Source: Massilia sp. UBA2604
GTDB lineage: Bacteria; Pseudomonadota; Gammaproteobacteria; Burkholderiales; Burkholderiaceae_D
Direction: 5' to 3'
Length of the DNA stretch: 5,539 nucleotides
Assembly: GCA_002339265.1 (NCBI GenBank)
Contig: DDKG01000373.1
Span: 1-5,539, forward strand
Made by a program: the position numbers and the translations under genes. The notes beneath the pieces were generated by a model. That model was not told where the DNA came from. It made no database searches and was given only the letters and a program-made list of their open reading frames with translations. Position 1 is the first letter of the stretch, and every line of letters starts with the position of its first letter. Of the stretch, positions 1 to 5,539 are shown piece by piece.

Positions 1-127
1 GAGCATGGGCCAGCTGCGCGAAATCCTCGACCGTGGCCTGACCGCCGTCATCGCCGACGGGCCGCAATTCTATGGCCTGATCACGCGCTACGACCTGCTC
101 AACCATCTGCGAAGGACCCTGTCTTGA
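1..127 (+). CDS. C-terminal end of a CBS-domain protein, probably cystathionine beta-synthase (partial)
   Basis: Only the last 41 complete codons are present, in the frame starting at base 2 and ending at the TGA at 125-127; the gene begins left of the window. The visible peptide includes LREILDRGLTAVIADG, then FYGLITRYDLLNHLRR, the usual form of the end of a CBS domain: a strand with a small/hydrophobic patch, then GLITRxDLLNxLR. Such a domain ends several unrelated proteins, but here the gene overlaps a cystathionine gamma-lyase/synthase. In many proteobacteria that neighbour follows a PLP-dependent cystathionine beta-synthase carrying C-terminal CBS domains, which condenses homocysteine with serine. 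The CBS-domain tail is seen directly; the enzyme identity is inferred from the neighbour, because the catalytic domain lies outside the window. An IMPDH-like or other CBS-domain protein is less likely in this setting. Confidence 0.65.
   Translation, partial: SMGQLREILDRGLTAVIADGPQFYGLITRYDLLNHLRRTLS
111..116 (+). promoter_or_regulatory. Ribosome binding site for the transsulfuration enzyme, supporting a TTG start
   Basis: GAAGGA lies inside the end of the upstream CBS-domain gene and 7 nt before the TTG at 124. The good match and spacing decide the start: no in-frame ATG occurs near it, and the next one (codon 34, near 223) would remove conserved N-terminal sequence. The TTG start shares bases with the upstream stop codon (TTGA), so reinitiation by ribosomes finishing the upstream gene is likely. 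Confidence 0.65.
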
Positions 128-1317
128 CTAATCCATTGAAACATCCAACCGAATTCAAGCGGCACCTGGCAACCCGCGTCATCCACGGCGGCCAGGCGCC
201 CGAACCGGCCACCGGCGCCGTCATGCCGCCCATCTTCGCCACCTCGACCTTCCGTCAGGAGAGTCCCGGCGTGCACAAGGGCCTCGACTACGGCCGCTCG
301 CACAACCCGACGCGCTGGGCGCTGGAGCGCTGCGTGGCCGACCTCGAAGGCGGCCGCGCCGCCTTCGCCTTCGCTTCCGGCCTGGCCGCGATCGCGGCGG
401 TGCTCGAACTGCTGCCGGCCGGCTCGCACATCGTGGCCGGCGACGATATGTATGGCGGCACCTACCGCCTGTTCGAGCGCGTGCGGCGCGACAGCGCCGG
501 CCTGTCGTTCACCTACGTCGACCTGTCCGATCCCGACGCGCTGGCCGCCGCCATCAAGCCCGAGACGCGCATGGTGTGGGTCGAGACCCCGACCAACCCA
601 ATGCTCAAGCTGGCCGACCTGACGGCGATCGCCGGCGTCTGCCACGCGCGCGGCATCATCAGCGTGTGCGACAACACCTTCGCCAGCCCGATCAACCAGC
701 GCCCGCTGGAGCACGGCTTCGACATCGTGGCGCACTCCACCACCAAGTACATGAACGGCCACTCGGACGTGATCGGCGGCGTGGCCGTGGTCGGCGCCGG
801 CGACGCCCAGACCGGCCTGGCCGAGAAGCTCGGCTTCATCCAGAATGCCGTCGGCGCCATCCAGGGGCCGTTCGACAGCTTCCTGGTGCTACGCGGGATC
901 AAGACGCTGGCACTGCGCGTGGAACGCAGCAATGCCAACGCGCTGCTTCTGGCCAGCTGGCTCGAACAGCAGCCGCAAGTTCGCAAGGTGTATTACCCGG
1001 GCCTGGAATCGCATCCGCAGCACGCGCTGGCGCGCCACCAGATGCACGGCTACGGCGGCATCGTCGCGATCGACCTCGACACCGACGAAGCCGGCGCGCG
1101 GCGCTTCCTGGAAACCTGCGAGGTGTTCACGCTGGCCGAAAGCCTGGGCGGCGTGGAGAGCCTGATCGAGCATCCGGCGCTGATGACCCACGCCAGCATT
1201 CCGCCGGAGCGGCGCGCCGAACTCGGCATCGGCGATGGGCTGATTCGCTTGTCGGTCGGCATCGAGCATGTCGACGATCAGCGCGAGGATTTGCGGCGGG
1301 CGCTGGCCGCGATCTGA
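124..1317 (+). CDS. Cystathionine gamma-lyase / gamma-synthase family PLP enzyme
   Basis: A complete 397-residue member of the Cys/Met-metabolism PLP enzyme family (fold type I), about the family's usual length. Visible hallmarks are YGRSHNPTR at 56-64 (phosphate-binding Tyr and Arg from the neighbouring subunit), SGLAA near 85-89, DDMYGGTYR at 107-115 with the PLP-stacking Tyr110, ETPTNP at 154-159, CDNTFASP at 182-189 with Asp183 for the pyridine nitrogen, and the Schiff-base Lys208 in HSTTKYMNGHSD. SLGGVESL at 340-347 and LIRLSVGIE at 373-381 with the carboxylate-binding Arg375 complete the active site. The protein should be a cytosolic tetramer. The overlap with a probable cystathionine beta-synthase favours gamma-lyase activity (cystathionine to cysteine, 2-oxobutyrate and ammonia) in reverse transsulfuration. 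Sequence alone does not separate this from cystathionine gamma-synthase or O-acylhomoserine sulfhydrylase activity. The start is TTG, backed by GAAGGA 7 nt upstream. Confidence 0.9.
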   Translation: MTNPLKHPTEFKRHLATRVIHGGQAPEPATGAVMPPIFATSTFRQESPGVHKGLDYGRSHNPTRWALERCVADLEGGRAAFAFASGLAAIAAVLELLPAGSHIVAGDDMYGGTYRLFERVRRDSAGLSFTYVDLSDPDALAAAIKPETRMVWVETPTNPMLKLADLTAIAGVCHARGIISVCDNTFASPINQRPLEHGFDIVAHSTTKYMNGHSDVIGGVAVVGAGDAQTGLAEKLGFIQNAVGAIQGPFDSFLVLRGIKTLALRVERSNANALLLASWLEQQPQVRKVYYPGLESHPQHALARHQMHGYGGIVAIDLDTDEAGARRFLETCEVFTLAESLGGVESLIEHPALMTHASIPPERRAELGIGDGLIRLSVGIEHVDDQREDLRRALAAI

Positions 1318-1322
1318 GCACC

Positions 1323-1366
1323 GTAACGTTGGCCTCGGCGGCCGCGCGCTTCGGCGCCAACGTTAC
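1323..1366. terminator. Perfect inverted repeat at a convergent gene junction, possible bidirectional terminator
   Basis: GTAACGTTGGC (1323-1333) and GCCAACGTTAC (1356-1366) are exact reverse complements, giving an 11-bp stem around a 22-base GC-rich loop that itself contains the palindrome GCGGCCGC (1338-1345). The repeat fills most of the 45-bp gap between two converging genes, and its right arm includes the TAA stop codon of the chemotaxis gene (1363-1365). Neither side has a T-tract, so it is not a textbook intrinsic terminator. It may still protect mRNA 3' ends or help Rho-dependent ending of both transcripts. The repeat is seen directly; the function is inferred. Confidence 0.5.
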
Positions 1367-2949
1367 GCCGCGAGCAATGCGTGGGATGCGGGCGCCGGCA
1401 AGCTACTGCGCAATTTGAAGGTCGCTACCAGCGCCGACAACTCGGCCGCCTGCTGGCGCATCGAGGCCGCCGCGGCGGCGGCTTCTTCCACCATCGCCGC
1501 GTTCTGCTGGGTAGACATGTCGATCTCGGCGATCGACTTGCTGACCTGGGTGACGCCGTCGGCCTGGCCCGCGCTGGCGGTATGGATCTGACCCAGAATG
1601 CCGGCTACCTCGTGCACGTGCTGCAGCATGGCGCGCATGGTCGAGCCGGCCGATTCGGCCATGCCGGTGCCGGCCTCGATCTCGCTCGACGATTCACCAA
1701 TCAGCTTCTTGATTTCCTTGGCCGCCCCGGCCGAGTGCTGGGCCAGGTTGCGCACTTCGCTGGCCACCACGGCGAAGCCGCGGCCTTCGCTGCCGGCGCG
1801 CGCCGCTTCCACCGCCGCATTCAGCGCCAGGATATTCGTCTGGAAGGCGATGCTGTCGATCATGCCGGTGATGTCCACGATGCGCGCGGCCGAGGCCTTG
1901 ATCGCGCCCATGCGCGCCACCAGCTGCTCGACCGCCCGCGCGCCTTCGGTAGCCACGCCGGACGCCGTCTGGGCCAGGGCGTTGGCGTTCTTCGCATTCG
2001 CGTTGTTGCTGGCGATCGCTTCGCTCAGTTCGTCCATCGCGGCCACGGTCTGGCGCAGCGCGTCGGCCTGGCGCTCGGTGCGGGTCGACAGGTCCTGGTT
2101 GCCTTCGGCGATCTCGCTCGAGGCCGAATCGATCGCCTGGGCGCCGACCAGCACCTGCGACACGGTGCTCGAGACGCCGTGGGTCATGCCGTTGAGGGCG
2201 TCGAACAGGCGGCCGATCTCGTCGCTGCGCTGGTGGTCGATAGTCGGACGCAGGTCGCCCTTGGCCACCTGCTCGGCCAGCATGGCGGCCTGCTGCAGCG
2301 GCACCACCAGGTTGCGGCTCAAGGCCCAGGCCAGGCCGGCGCCGACCAGCAGCGCCGCGCCACCCAGGCCCAGCAGCAGGGTCTTGCTGAAGCTCGATGC
2401 GGAGGTGGATTCGTCGGCCAGGCGGTGCGCCTCGCTGCTTTCATACGCGAGCAGCGCTTCGAGCGCGCCGATCTTGGCCTTGTAGCCGGGTTCCCATTTC
2501 TGGGTCAGGATCTCTTCGACCAGGCCGGTCTGGCCCAGGTCCTTGGCCTTGAACAGCGCTTCCTGCACGGCGCCCAGCGCGGCCTTGTGGCGGGCGGCGT
2601 CCTGCAGCAGCTTGCGTTCGCTCTCCGAGACCGGCAGCTTGGCCAGCTTCGCCTCGATGGCGGCGATGTTCTTGCGGCCTTCCGTCAACTGGGCCTGGAA
2701 ATAGTCCGCCAGCTCCAGGCTGTCGCTGCGCGCGATCGAGACGGTGCGCGAGCCGTTCAGGCGTTCGATGCCGAGCAGGTCGGAGACCAGCTGTTGCTTG
2801 GCCAGCTTGTCATGGACCAGATTCGAGGTGATGACGTCCGCCGCGTGCATGCGCCATACCGCGACGGCGGCAATGATCACGATGACGAGGGAGAGGATGC
2901 CGAAAGCGCCGATGAGCTTGGCGGAGGTGTTGAGTTGTGCGAGTCGCAT
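1363..2949 (-). CDS. Methyl-accepting chemotaxis protein (transmembrane chemoreceptor)
   Basis: A complete 528-residue receptor that should sense a periplasmic signal and control the CheA kinase through CheW. From the N-terminus: membrane segment at about 13-32 ([20 protein letters not shown]), a mostly helical periplasmic region at about 33-188 resembling the four-helix-bundle MCP sensor, a second membrane segment at about 190-210, a HAMP domain at about 211-263 (RNLVVPL, then [13 protein letters not shown]), and a coiled-coil signalling domain. The conserved hairpin tip is at about 364-405, including [17 protein letters not shown] and [15 protein letters not shown]. Likely methylation segments lie near 286-310 and 479-495 ([10 protein letters not shown]). 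Length and lack of obvious insertions suit the E. coli Tsr/Tar type, but the C-terminal CheR-docking pentapeptide (NWETF) is absent. No che or flagellar gene is adjacent, and the ligand cannot be read from sequence. The ATG start keeps the first membrane segment intact; the upstream Shine-Dalgarno is weak (CGGA, complement of 2956-2959, 6 nt away). Confidence 0.95.
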   Translation of the reverse strand: MRLAQLNTSAKLIGAFGILSLVIVIIAAVAVWRMHAADVITSNLVHDKLAKQQLVSDLLGIERLNGSRTVSIARSDSLELADYFQAQLTEGRKNIAAIEAKLAKLPVSESERKLLQDAARHKAALGAVQEALFKAKDLGQTGLVEEILTQKWEPGYKAKIGALEALLAYESSEAHRLADESTSASSFSKTLLLGLGGAALLVGAGLAWALSRNLVVPLQQAAMLAEQVAKGDLRPTIDHQRSDEIGRLFDALNGMTHGVSSTVSQVLVGAQAIDSASSEIAEGNQDLSTRTERQADALRQTVAAMDELSEAIASNNANAKNANALAQTASGVATEGARAVEQLVARMGAIKASAARIVDITGMIDSIAFQTNILALNAAVEAARAGSEGRGFAVVASEVRNLAQHSAGAAKEIKKLIGESSSEIEAGTGMAESAGSTMRAMLQHVHEVAGILGQIHTASAGQADGVTQVSKSIAEIDMSTQQNAAMVEEAAAAAASMRQQAAELSALVATFKLRSSLPAPASHALLAA

Positions 2950-3099
2950 GGGTAGTCCGTGATGAGGTGGGACAACGATGCGTGCAGTTTAGAAATGTTA
3001 TATGACACAGTCATGAACTTACATTTCAAGAATTACCATAATCCTTTATAAATCTAGTTGCATTAAAATTAATTTACTTATCAGAATTGCCATTTACGG
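2950..3099. other. AT-rich intergenic region upstream of the chemoreceptor and downstream of the toxin-antitoxin operon
   Basis: This 150-bp gap must carry the chemoreceptor promoter (- strand) and the 3' end of the antitoxin transcript. It is strikingly AT-rich: 17 G/C in 60 bases at 3001-3060, against 47 in 60 at 1921-1980 inside the chemoreceptor. On the - strand there is a TTGAAA (complement of 3024-3029) and a TATAAC (complement of 2997-3002), but they are 21 bp apart, too far for a standard sigma-70 promoter, so I do not call one. I see no sigma-28 flagellar promoter. A 10-bp palindrome AAATTAATTT lies at 3066-3075, with no clear terminator hairpin after the antitoxin stop. No convincing ORF is present. 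Confidence 0.5.
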
Positions 3100-3414
3100 T
3101 CAGAGCGCAGCGATTTCGTCGATCAACTTGGGGTTACGATCGATCAGGCTCAGAAGAATGGCCGCCTGCGCATTAGGCTTGGCCGTGCCCTGCTCCCAAT
3201 TTTTGATGGTCTGAGGATTGGTGCGCAACTTGCGCGCAAAGACTGGCTGCGATACGCGCAGCTTTTCCCGCACCGCCCTGACCTTCGCCGCGTCCATGAC
3301 AGGCGGCGCCTTGATTTCCACCTCCGACGTTTTGAGGGTGAGCTTTCCCTGACGTGCCTCTTCCAGGGCGTCGAAGCCTTCCATCAGTTCGGAAAAAATA
3401 TTTCGATTGGTCAT
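3100..3414 (-). CDS. higA: HigA-type antitoxin, HTH_XRE (HigA2-like)
   Basis: A complete 104-residue protein, the antitoxin and autorepressor partner of the overlapping toxin gene. Residues 1-36 (FSELMEGFDALEEARQGKLT onward) look like the flexible N-terminal part that, in the Vibrio cholerae HigA2 family, wraps the toxin. Residues about 43-91 form a Cro/C1-type helix-turn-helix: VREKLRVSQPVFARKL, then the recognition helix NPQTIKNWEQG at 66-76 and KPNAQAAILLSLI. The N-terminal motif (F-S/A-EL, GKLTLKT) and overall length agree with remembered HigA2 proteins. The start codon is ATG, sharing ATGA with the toxin stop, and AAGGAG lies 9 nt upstream. It should dimerise, bind operator DNA upstream of the toxin gene, and neutralise the toxin. 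The gene is less GC-rich than its chromosomal neighbours (32 of 60 at 3121-3180). Confidence 0.9.
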   Translation of the reverse strand: MTNRNIFSELMEGFDALEEARQGKLTLKTSEVEIKAPPVMDAAKVRAVREKLRVSQPVFARKLRTNPQTIKNWEQGTAKPNAQAAILLSLIDRNPKLIDEIAAL

Positions 3415-3758
3415 TTTTTGCTACTCCTTGCCTTGATTTCCAGATCTAGACGCTGTTTCAACGCCTTGCGTTCGTCCACCGTTAGATCATCCGCCTGGTC
3501 CTTGTCGTAGACGGTGAATAACCAGAATTGGTCGTCGGGATCCTTCCAAAAATAGATTACTCGCAAGCCACCGCGCTTACCCTTGCCTCGCCGCTCGTCA
3601 CCGTACCTGATTTTCCTCAGTCCTCCGGCCCCCTTGATGACGGCGCCAGCGATCGGATCCTTCATCAATTCGTTCTGAAAGTCCTTGAACGAGTCGTCAT
3701 CAAAGTACTCATTACGCAACCGCTCGAACGGAGGAAGTTCGATAAAGGTGGCTTTCAT
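3411..3758 (-). CDS. higB: HigB-type toxin, RelE/ParE superfamily (HigB2-like mRNA interferase)
   Basis: A complete 115-residue basic protein resembling the Vibrio cholerae HigB2 family of ribosome-dependent mRNA-cleaving toxins. Visible family features are an N-terminal MKATFIELPPFERLRNEY segment, FQNELMKDP at 27-35, GAGGLRKIR at 43-51, the basic core RGKGKRGGLRVIYF at about 57-70, and LFTVYDKDQADDLT at 80-93, followed by a C-terminal helix rich in charged residues. The GLRKIR plus GKGKRGG pair is typical of RelE-like HigB toxins and is thought to hold the mRNA-binding and cleaving residues. The toxin gene comes first, overlapping the antitoxin gene by 4 nt (ATGA), the order that defines higBA systems. 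The ATG start has only a weak Shine-Dalgarno. Ribosome-dependent cleavage is known for the family and is inferred here; nothing suggests truncation or loss of activity. Confidence 0.9.
   Translation of the reverse strand: MKATFIELPPFERLRNEYFDDDSFKDFQNELMKDPIAGAVIKGAGGLRKIRYGDERRGKGKRGGLRVIYFWKDPDDQFWLFTVYDKDQADDLTVDERKALKQRLDLEIKARSSKK
3424..3429 (-). promoter_or_regulatory. Strong ribosome binding site for the antitoxin
   Basis: On the - strand AAGGAG lies within the last codons of the toxin gene, 9 nt before the antitoxin ATG at 3412-3414. It is much stronger than anything seen before the toxin ATG. This would favour more antitoxin than toxin from the shared mRNA, as expected for a toxin-first operon. 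Confidence 0.7.
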
Positions 3759-3766
3759 GTAGTGTA

Positions 3767-3777
3767 CCCAAGTTGGG
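3767..3777. promoter_or_regulatory. Candidate HigA operator, inverted repeat just upstream of the toxin gene
   Basis: CCCAA and TTGGG flank a single central G, making a perfect 5-bp inverted repeat 8 bp before the toxin start codon. It sits where a repressor would block transcription or ribosome access, and HigA-type antitoxins bind short palindromes near their own promoter. The repeat is seen directly; binding is inferred and the arms are short. Confidence 0.4.
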
Positions 3778-3785
3778 GATGTTTG

Positions 3786-3802
3786 AGTTTAATTTTTAAA
3801 CT
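3786..3802. promoter_or_regulatory. Candidate AT-rich operator/promoter element of the toxin-antitoxin operon
   Basis: AGTTTAA and TTAAACT are perfect 7-bp reverse complements separated by TTT. The element lies about 28 bp upstream of the toxin ATG, in the AT-rich stretch where its promoter should be, so it could be a second repressor site overlapping a -10 or -35 region. I could not fit a well-spaced sigma-70 promoter. Palindromes of this length in AT-rich DNA can occur by chance. Confidence 0.4.
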
Positions 3803-3859
3803 TTAGCTGCGTCGTCCGGAGCTTCATTGCGCTACGCTGACAAACCATGATGTCGTCCG

Positions 3860-3887
3860 GCGACACATAAAAAAACCCGCGACACAT
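3860..3887. repeat. Short direct repeats between clpA and the toxin-antitoxin operon
   Basis: GCGACACAT occurs at 3860-3868 and 3879-3887, the second copy running from the clpA terminator stem into its loop. Nearby, GTCGTCCGG occurs at 3811-3819 and 3852-3860. These 9-bp repeats mark the intergenic boundary of the toxin-antitoxin cassette, but no mobile-element ends accompany them and chance is a fair explanation. Confidence 0.25.
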
Positions 3888-3901
3888 CCGTGCGCGGGTT
3901 T
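3869..3901 (-). terminator. Intrinsic terminator of clpA
   Basis: Read on the - strand, AAACCCGCG (complement of 3893-3901) pairs perfectly with CGCGGGTTT (complement of 3873-3881) and is followed directly by four more T residues (complement of 3869-3872), giving a run of seven Ts. The 11-base loop can extend the stem by CAC/GTG past one bulged base, leaving a tetraloop. The T-tract is on the clpA strand only, about 50 bp past the clpA stop codon. It should insulate the toxin-antitoxin operon from clpA transcription. Confidence 0.88.
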
Positions 3902-3908
3902 CCTGGCG

Positions 3909-3927
3909 AGGCGGCAGGATGCCGCCT
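3909..3927 (-). other. Small GC-rich hairpin between clpA stop and its terminator
   Basis: AGGCGGC (3909-3915) and GCCGCCT (3921-3927) form a perfect 7-bp stem with a 5-base loop, 22 bp past the clpA stop codon and just ahead of the terminator. It has no T-tract, so it is not itself a terminator; it may stabilise the mRNA 3' end or help polymerase pausing. Confidence 0.45.
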
Positions 3928-3949
3928 GATGTGGTGCAGCCGATCGCGA

Positions 3950-5539
3950 TTATTCGATCTCGACCGTCTCCGCCGGCGCCGGTGGCGGCAATGCGTCGCC
4001 TTCCGGGAACTCGAGGATCACGTCGTCCTTCTCGTTCAGGTCGACCGTCACGCGTCCGCCATTGGTCAGGCGGCCAAACAGCAGCTCGTCGGCCAGCGCC
4101 TTGCGGATCATGTCCTGGATCAGACGGGACATCGGACGCGCGCCCATCGCCGGATCGAAGCCCTTCTGGCCGAGGAACTTGCGCAGCTTCTCGGTGAACA
4201 CCGCTTCGACCTTCTTCTCATGCAGCTGCTCTTCGAGCTGCATCAGGAACTTGTCGACGACGCGCAGGATGATGTCTTCGTCCAGCGCACGGAAGCTGAT
4301 GATCGCGTCCAGGCGGTTGCGGAACTCCGGCGTGAACATGCGCTTGATGTCGGCCATCTCGTCGCCGGTCGCGCGCGAATCCACGAAGCCCAGCGAGCGC
4401 TTGGTCAGGCTCTCGGCGCCCGCATTGGTGGTCATGATGATGATCACGTTGCGGAAGTCCGCCTTGCGGCCGTTGTTGTCGGTCAGGGTGCCATGGTCCA
4501 TCACCTGCAACAGGATGTTGAAGATGTCCGGATGGGCCTTCTCGATCTCGTCCAGCAGCAGCACCGTGTGCGGCTTCTTGGTGATGGCCTCGGTCAGCAA
4601 ACCGCCCTGGTCGAAGCCGACGTAGCCCGGCGGCGCGCCGATCAGGCGCGACACGGCGTGACGCTCCATGTACTCGGACATGTCGAAACGCACCAGCTCG
4701 ATGCCCAGGATGAAGGCCAGCTGTTTCGCCACCTCGGTCTTGCCGACGCCGGTCGGACCGGAGAACAGGAAGGAGCCGATCGGCTTGTCGGTCTTGCCCA
4801 GGCCGGCGCGCGCCATCTTGATCGCGGCCGACAGCGCCTCGATCGCCGGGTCTTGACCGAACACGACGTTGCGCAGGTCGCGGTCGATCGTCTGCAGCTT
4901 GCTGCGGTCGTCCTGGTTGACCGTTTGCGGGGGAATCCGCGCGATCTTCGCGATGATGTCCTCGATCTCGGTCTTGCCGATGGTTTTCTTCTGCTTCGAC
5001 TTGGGCAGGATGCGCTGTGCCGCGCCCGCTTCGTCGATGACGTCGATCGCCTTGTCCGGCAGATGACGGTCGTTGATGAAGCGCGCCGCCAGCTCGGCCG
5101 CGGTCGACAGCGCCGACGCCGAATACTTGACGCCATGGTGCTCTTCGAAGCGCGATTTCAGGCCGCGCAAGATCGCCACGGTCTGCTCGACCGACGGTTC
5201 GTTGACGTCGACCTTCTGGAAACGACGGCTCAGTGCATGGTCTTTCTCGAACACGCCGCGGAATTCGGTGAACGTGGTCGCGCCGATGCACTTCAGCTGG
5301 CCGTTGGCCAGGGCCGGTTTCAGCAGGTTCGAGGCATCGAGCGTGCCGCCCGAAGCCGAGCCGGCGCCGATGATCGTGTGGATCTCGTCGATGAACAGGA
5401 TGCCGTTCGGGGTATCCTTGATCTGCTTGAGCACGGCCTTCAGGCGCTGCTCGAAATCGCCGCGGTACTTGGTGCCGGCCAGCAGCGCGCCCATGTCGAG
5501 CGAGAACACGACGGCGTTCTGCAGGATCTCGGGCACGTC
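3950..5539 (-). CDS. clpA: ATP-dependent Clp protease ATP-binding subunit ClpA (C-terminal 529 residues, partial)
   Basis: The gene runs off the right edge; the part seen begins in the first ATPase domain with DVPE (residue 1 here is coded by 5537-5539). ClpA hexamers unfold N-degron and other substrates, often delivered by ClpS, and thread them into ClpP. In visible numbering: D1 pore loop GTKYRGDFE at 22-30, Walker B ILFIDE at 47-52, D1 arginine-finger region RRFQ at 105-108, then D2 Walker A GPTGVGKT at 261-268, D2 pore loop GYVGFDQGG at 305-313, Walker B VLLLDE at 326-331, sensor 1 TTN at 370-372, FRNRLD with the D2 arginine finger at 406-411, and sensor 2 GARP at 466-469. LGF at 383-385 fits the ClpP-docking loop (IGL in E. 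coli ClpA). The short spacer between the domains, with no ClpB-type middle coiled coil, plus close similarity to E. coli ClpA, favours ClpA over ClpB or ClpC. The tail PPPAPAETVEIE is proline-rich and acidic. clpS, usually upstream of clpA, would lie beyond the window. Confidence 0.96.
   Translation of the reverse strand, partial: DVPEILQNAVVFSLDMGALLAGTKYRGDFEQRLKAVLKQIKDTPNGILFIDEIHTIIGAGSASGGTLDASNLLKPALANGQLKCIGATTFTEFRGVFEKDHALSRRFQKVDVNEPSVEQTVAILRGLKSRFEEHHGVKYSASALSTAAELAARFINDRHLPDKAIDVIDEAGAAQRILPKSKQKKTIGKTEIEDIIAKIARIPPQTVNQDDRSKLQTIDRDLRNVVFGQDPAIEALSAAIKMARAGLGKTDKPIGSFLFSGPTGVGKTEVAKQLAFILGIELVRFDMSEYMERHAVSRLIGAPPGYVGFDQGGLLTEAITKKPHTVLLLDEIEKAHPDIFNILLQVMDHGTLTDNNGRKADFRNVIIIMTTNAGAESLTKRSLGFVDSRATGDEMADIKRMFTPEFRNRLDAIISFRALDEDIILRVVDKFLMQLEEQLHEKKVEAVFTEKLRKFLGQKGFDPAMGARPMSRLIQDMIRKALADELLFGRLTNGGRVTVDLNEKDDVILEFPEGDALPPPAPAETVEIE

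Noticed and set aside
576..1418. 280-codon + strand frame overlapping the transsulfuration enzyme
   Set aside because: Arg/Ala/Gly-rich shadow frame with no recognisable motifs; the frame from 124 holds all family motifs.
1381..2955. Long + strand open frame of 524 codons opposite the chemoreceptor
   Set aside because: The translation is low-complexity Arg/Ala/Gly/His/Leu-rich sequence, as expected from the antisense of a GC-rich gene; the opposite strand encodes an unmistakable chemoreceptor.
2997..3029. TTGAAA ... TATAAC as a sigma-70 promoter for the chemoreceptor
   Set aside because: The two hexamers are 21 bp apart, well outside the normal 16-18 bp spacing, and no better -10 is found at the right distance.
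3528..3806. 92-codon + strand frame opposite the toxin gene
   Set aside because: It lies antisense to higB, has no recognisable motif or supporting ribosome binding site, and the higB frame matches a known family.
4218..5291. 357-codon - strand frame within clpA
   Set aside because: Arg-rich shifted frame of clpA; the true frame shows both ATPase domains uninterrupted.
5534..5536. GTG as a start codon of a shorter ClpA
   Set aside because: The codon encodes the Val of DVPE inside the first ATPase domain; the frame continues to the window edge, so the gene is cut by the window and does not start there.
3950..5539. ClpB or ClpC instead of ClpA
   Set aside because: The short region between the two ATPase domains lacks the ClpB middle coiled coil, and the LGF docking loop and D2 sequence closely follow E. 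coli ClpA.

Overview
The window is high-GC chromosomal DNA with bacterial gene organisation. The mix of genes suggests a betaproteobacterium, perhaps Oxalobacteraceae such as Massilia; this is inferred from base composition and protein style, not from a marker gene. It holds two partial genes at the edges, four complete protein genes, three short intergenic regions, and no RNA genes, CRISPR arrays or insertion sequences that I can see.

Left part (1-1317, + strand): the last 41 codons of a CBS-domain protein, most likely cystathionine beta-synthase, overlap by 4 nt with a complete gamma-family transsulfuration enzyme of the cystathionine gamma-lyase/gamma-synthase type. The pair looks like a translationally coupled operon that converts homocysteine to cysteine through cystathionine (reverse transsulfuration). 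A perfect 11-bp inverted repeat lies at the convergent junction with the next gene.

Middle part (1363-2949, - strand): a complete, orphan methyl-accepting chemotaxis protein with two membrane segments, a small periplasmic helical sensor region, a HAMP domain and the canonical signalling hairpin. An AT-rich 150-bp region lies upstream of it.

Toxin-antitoxin module (3100-3758, - strand): a toxin-first pair resembling HigB2/HigA2, with an ATGA overlap, a strong internal ribosome binding site, and inverted repeats just upstream that are candidate autoregulatory operators. Its lower GC and its position between two housekeeping-type genes suggest a horizontally acquired cassette.

Right part (3869-5539, - strand): the C-terminal 529 residues of the ClpA ATPase/unfoldase, running off the right edge and followed by a good intrinsic terminator that separates it from the toxin-antitoxin operon. 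The genes fall into four functional units (sulfur amino acids, chemotaxis, toxin-antitoxin, proteolysis) with no obvious shared pathway. I found no convincing new biological system; the toxin-antitoxin cassette and its control region are the most interesting part.
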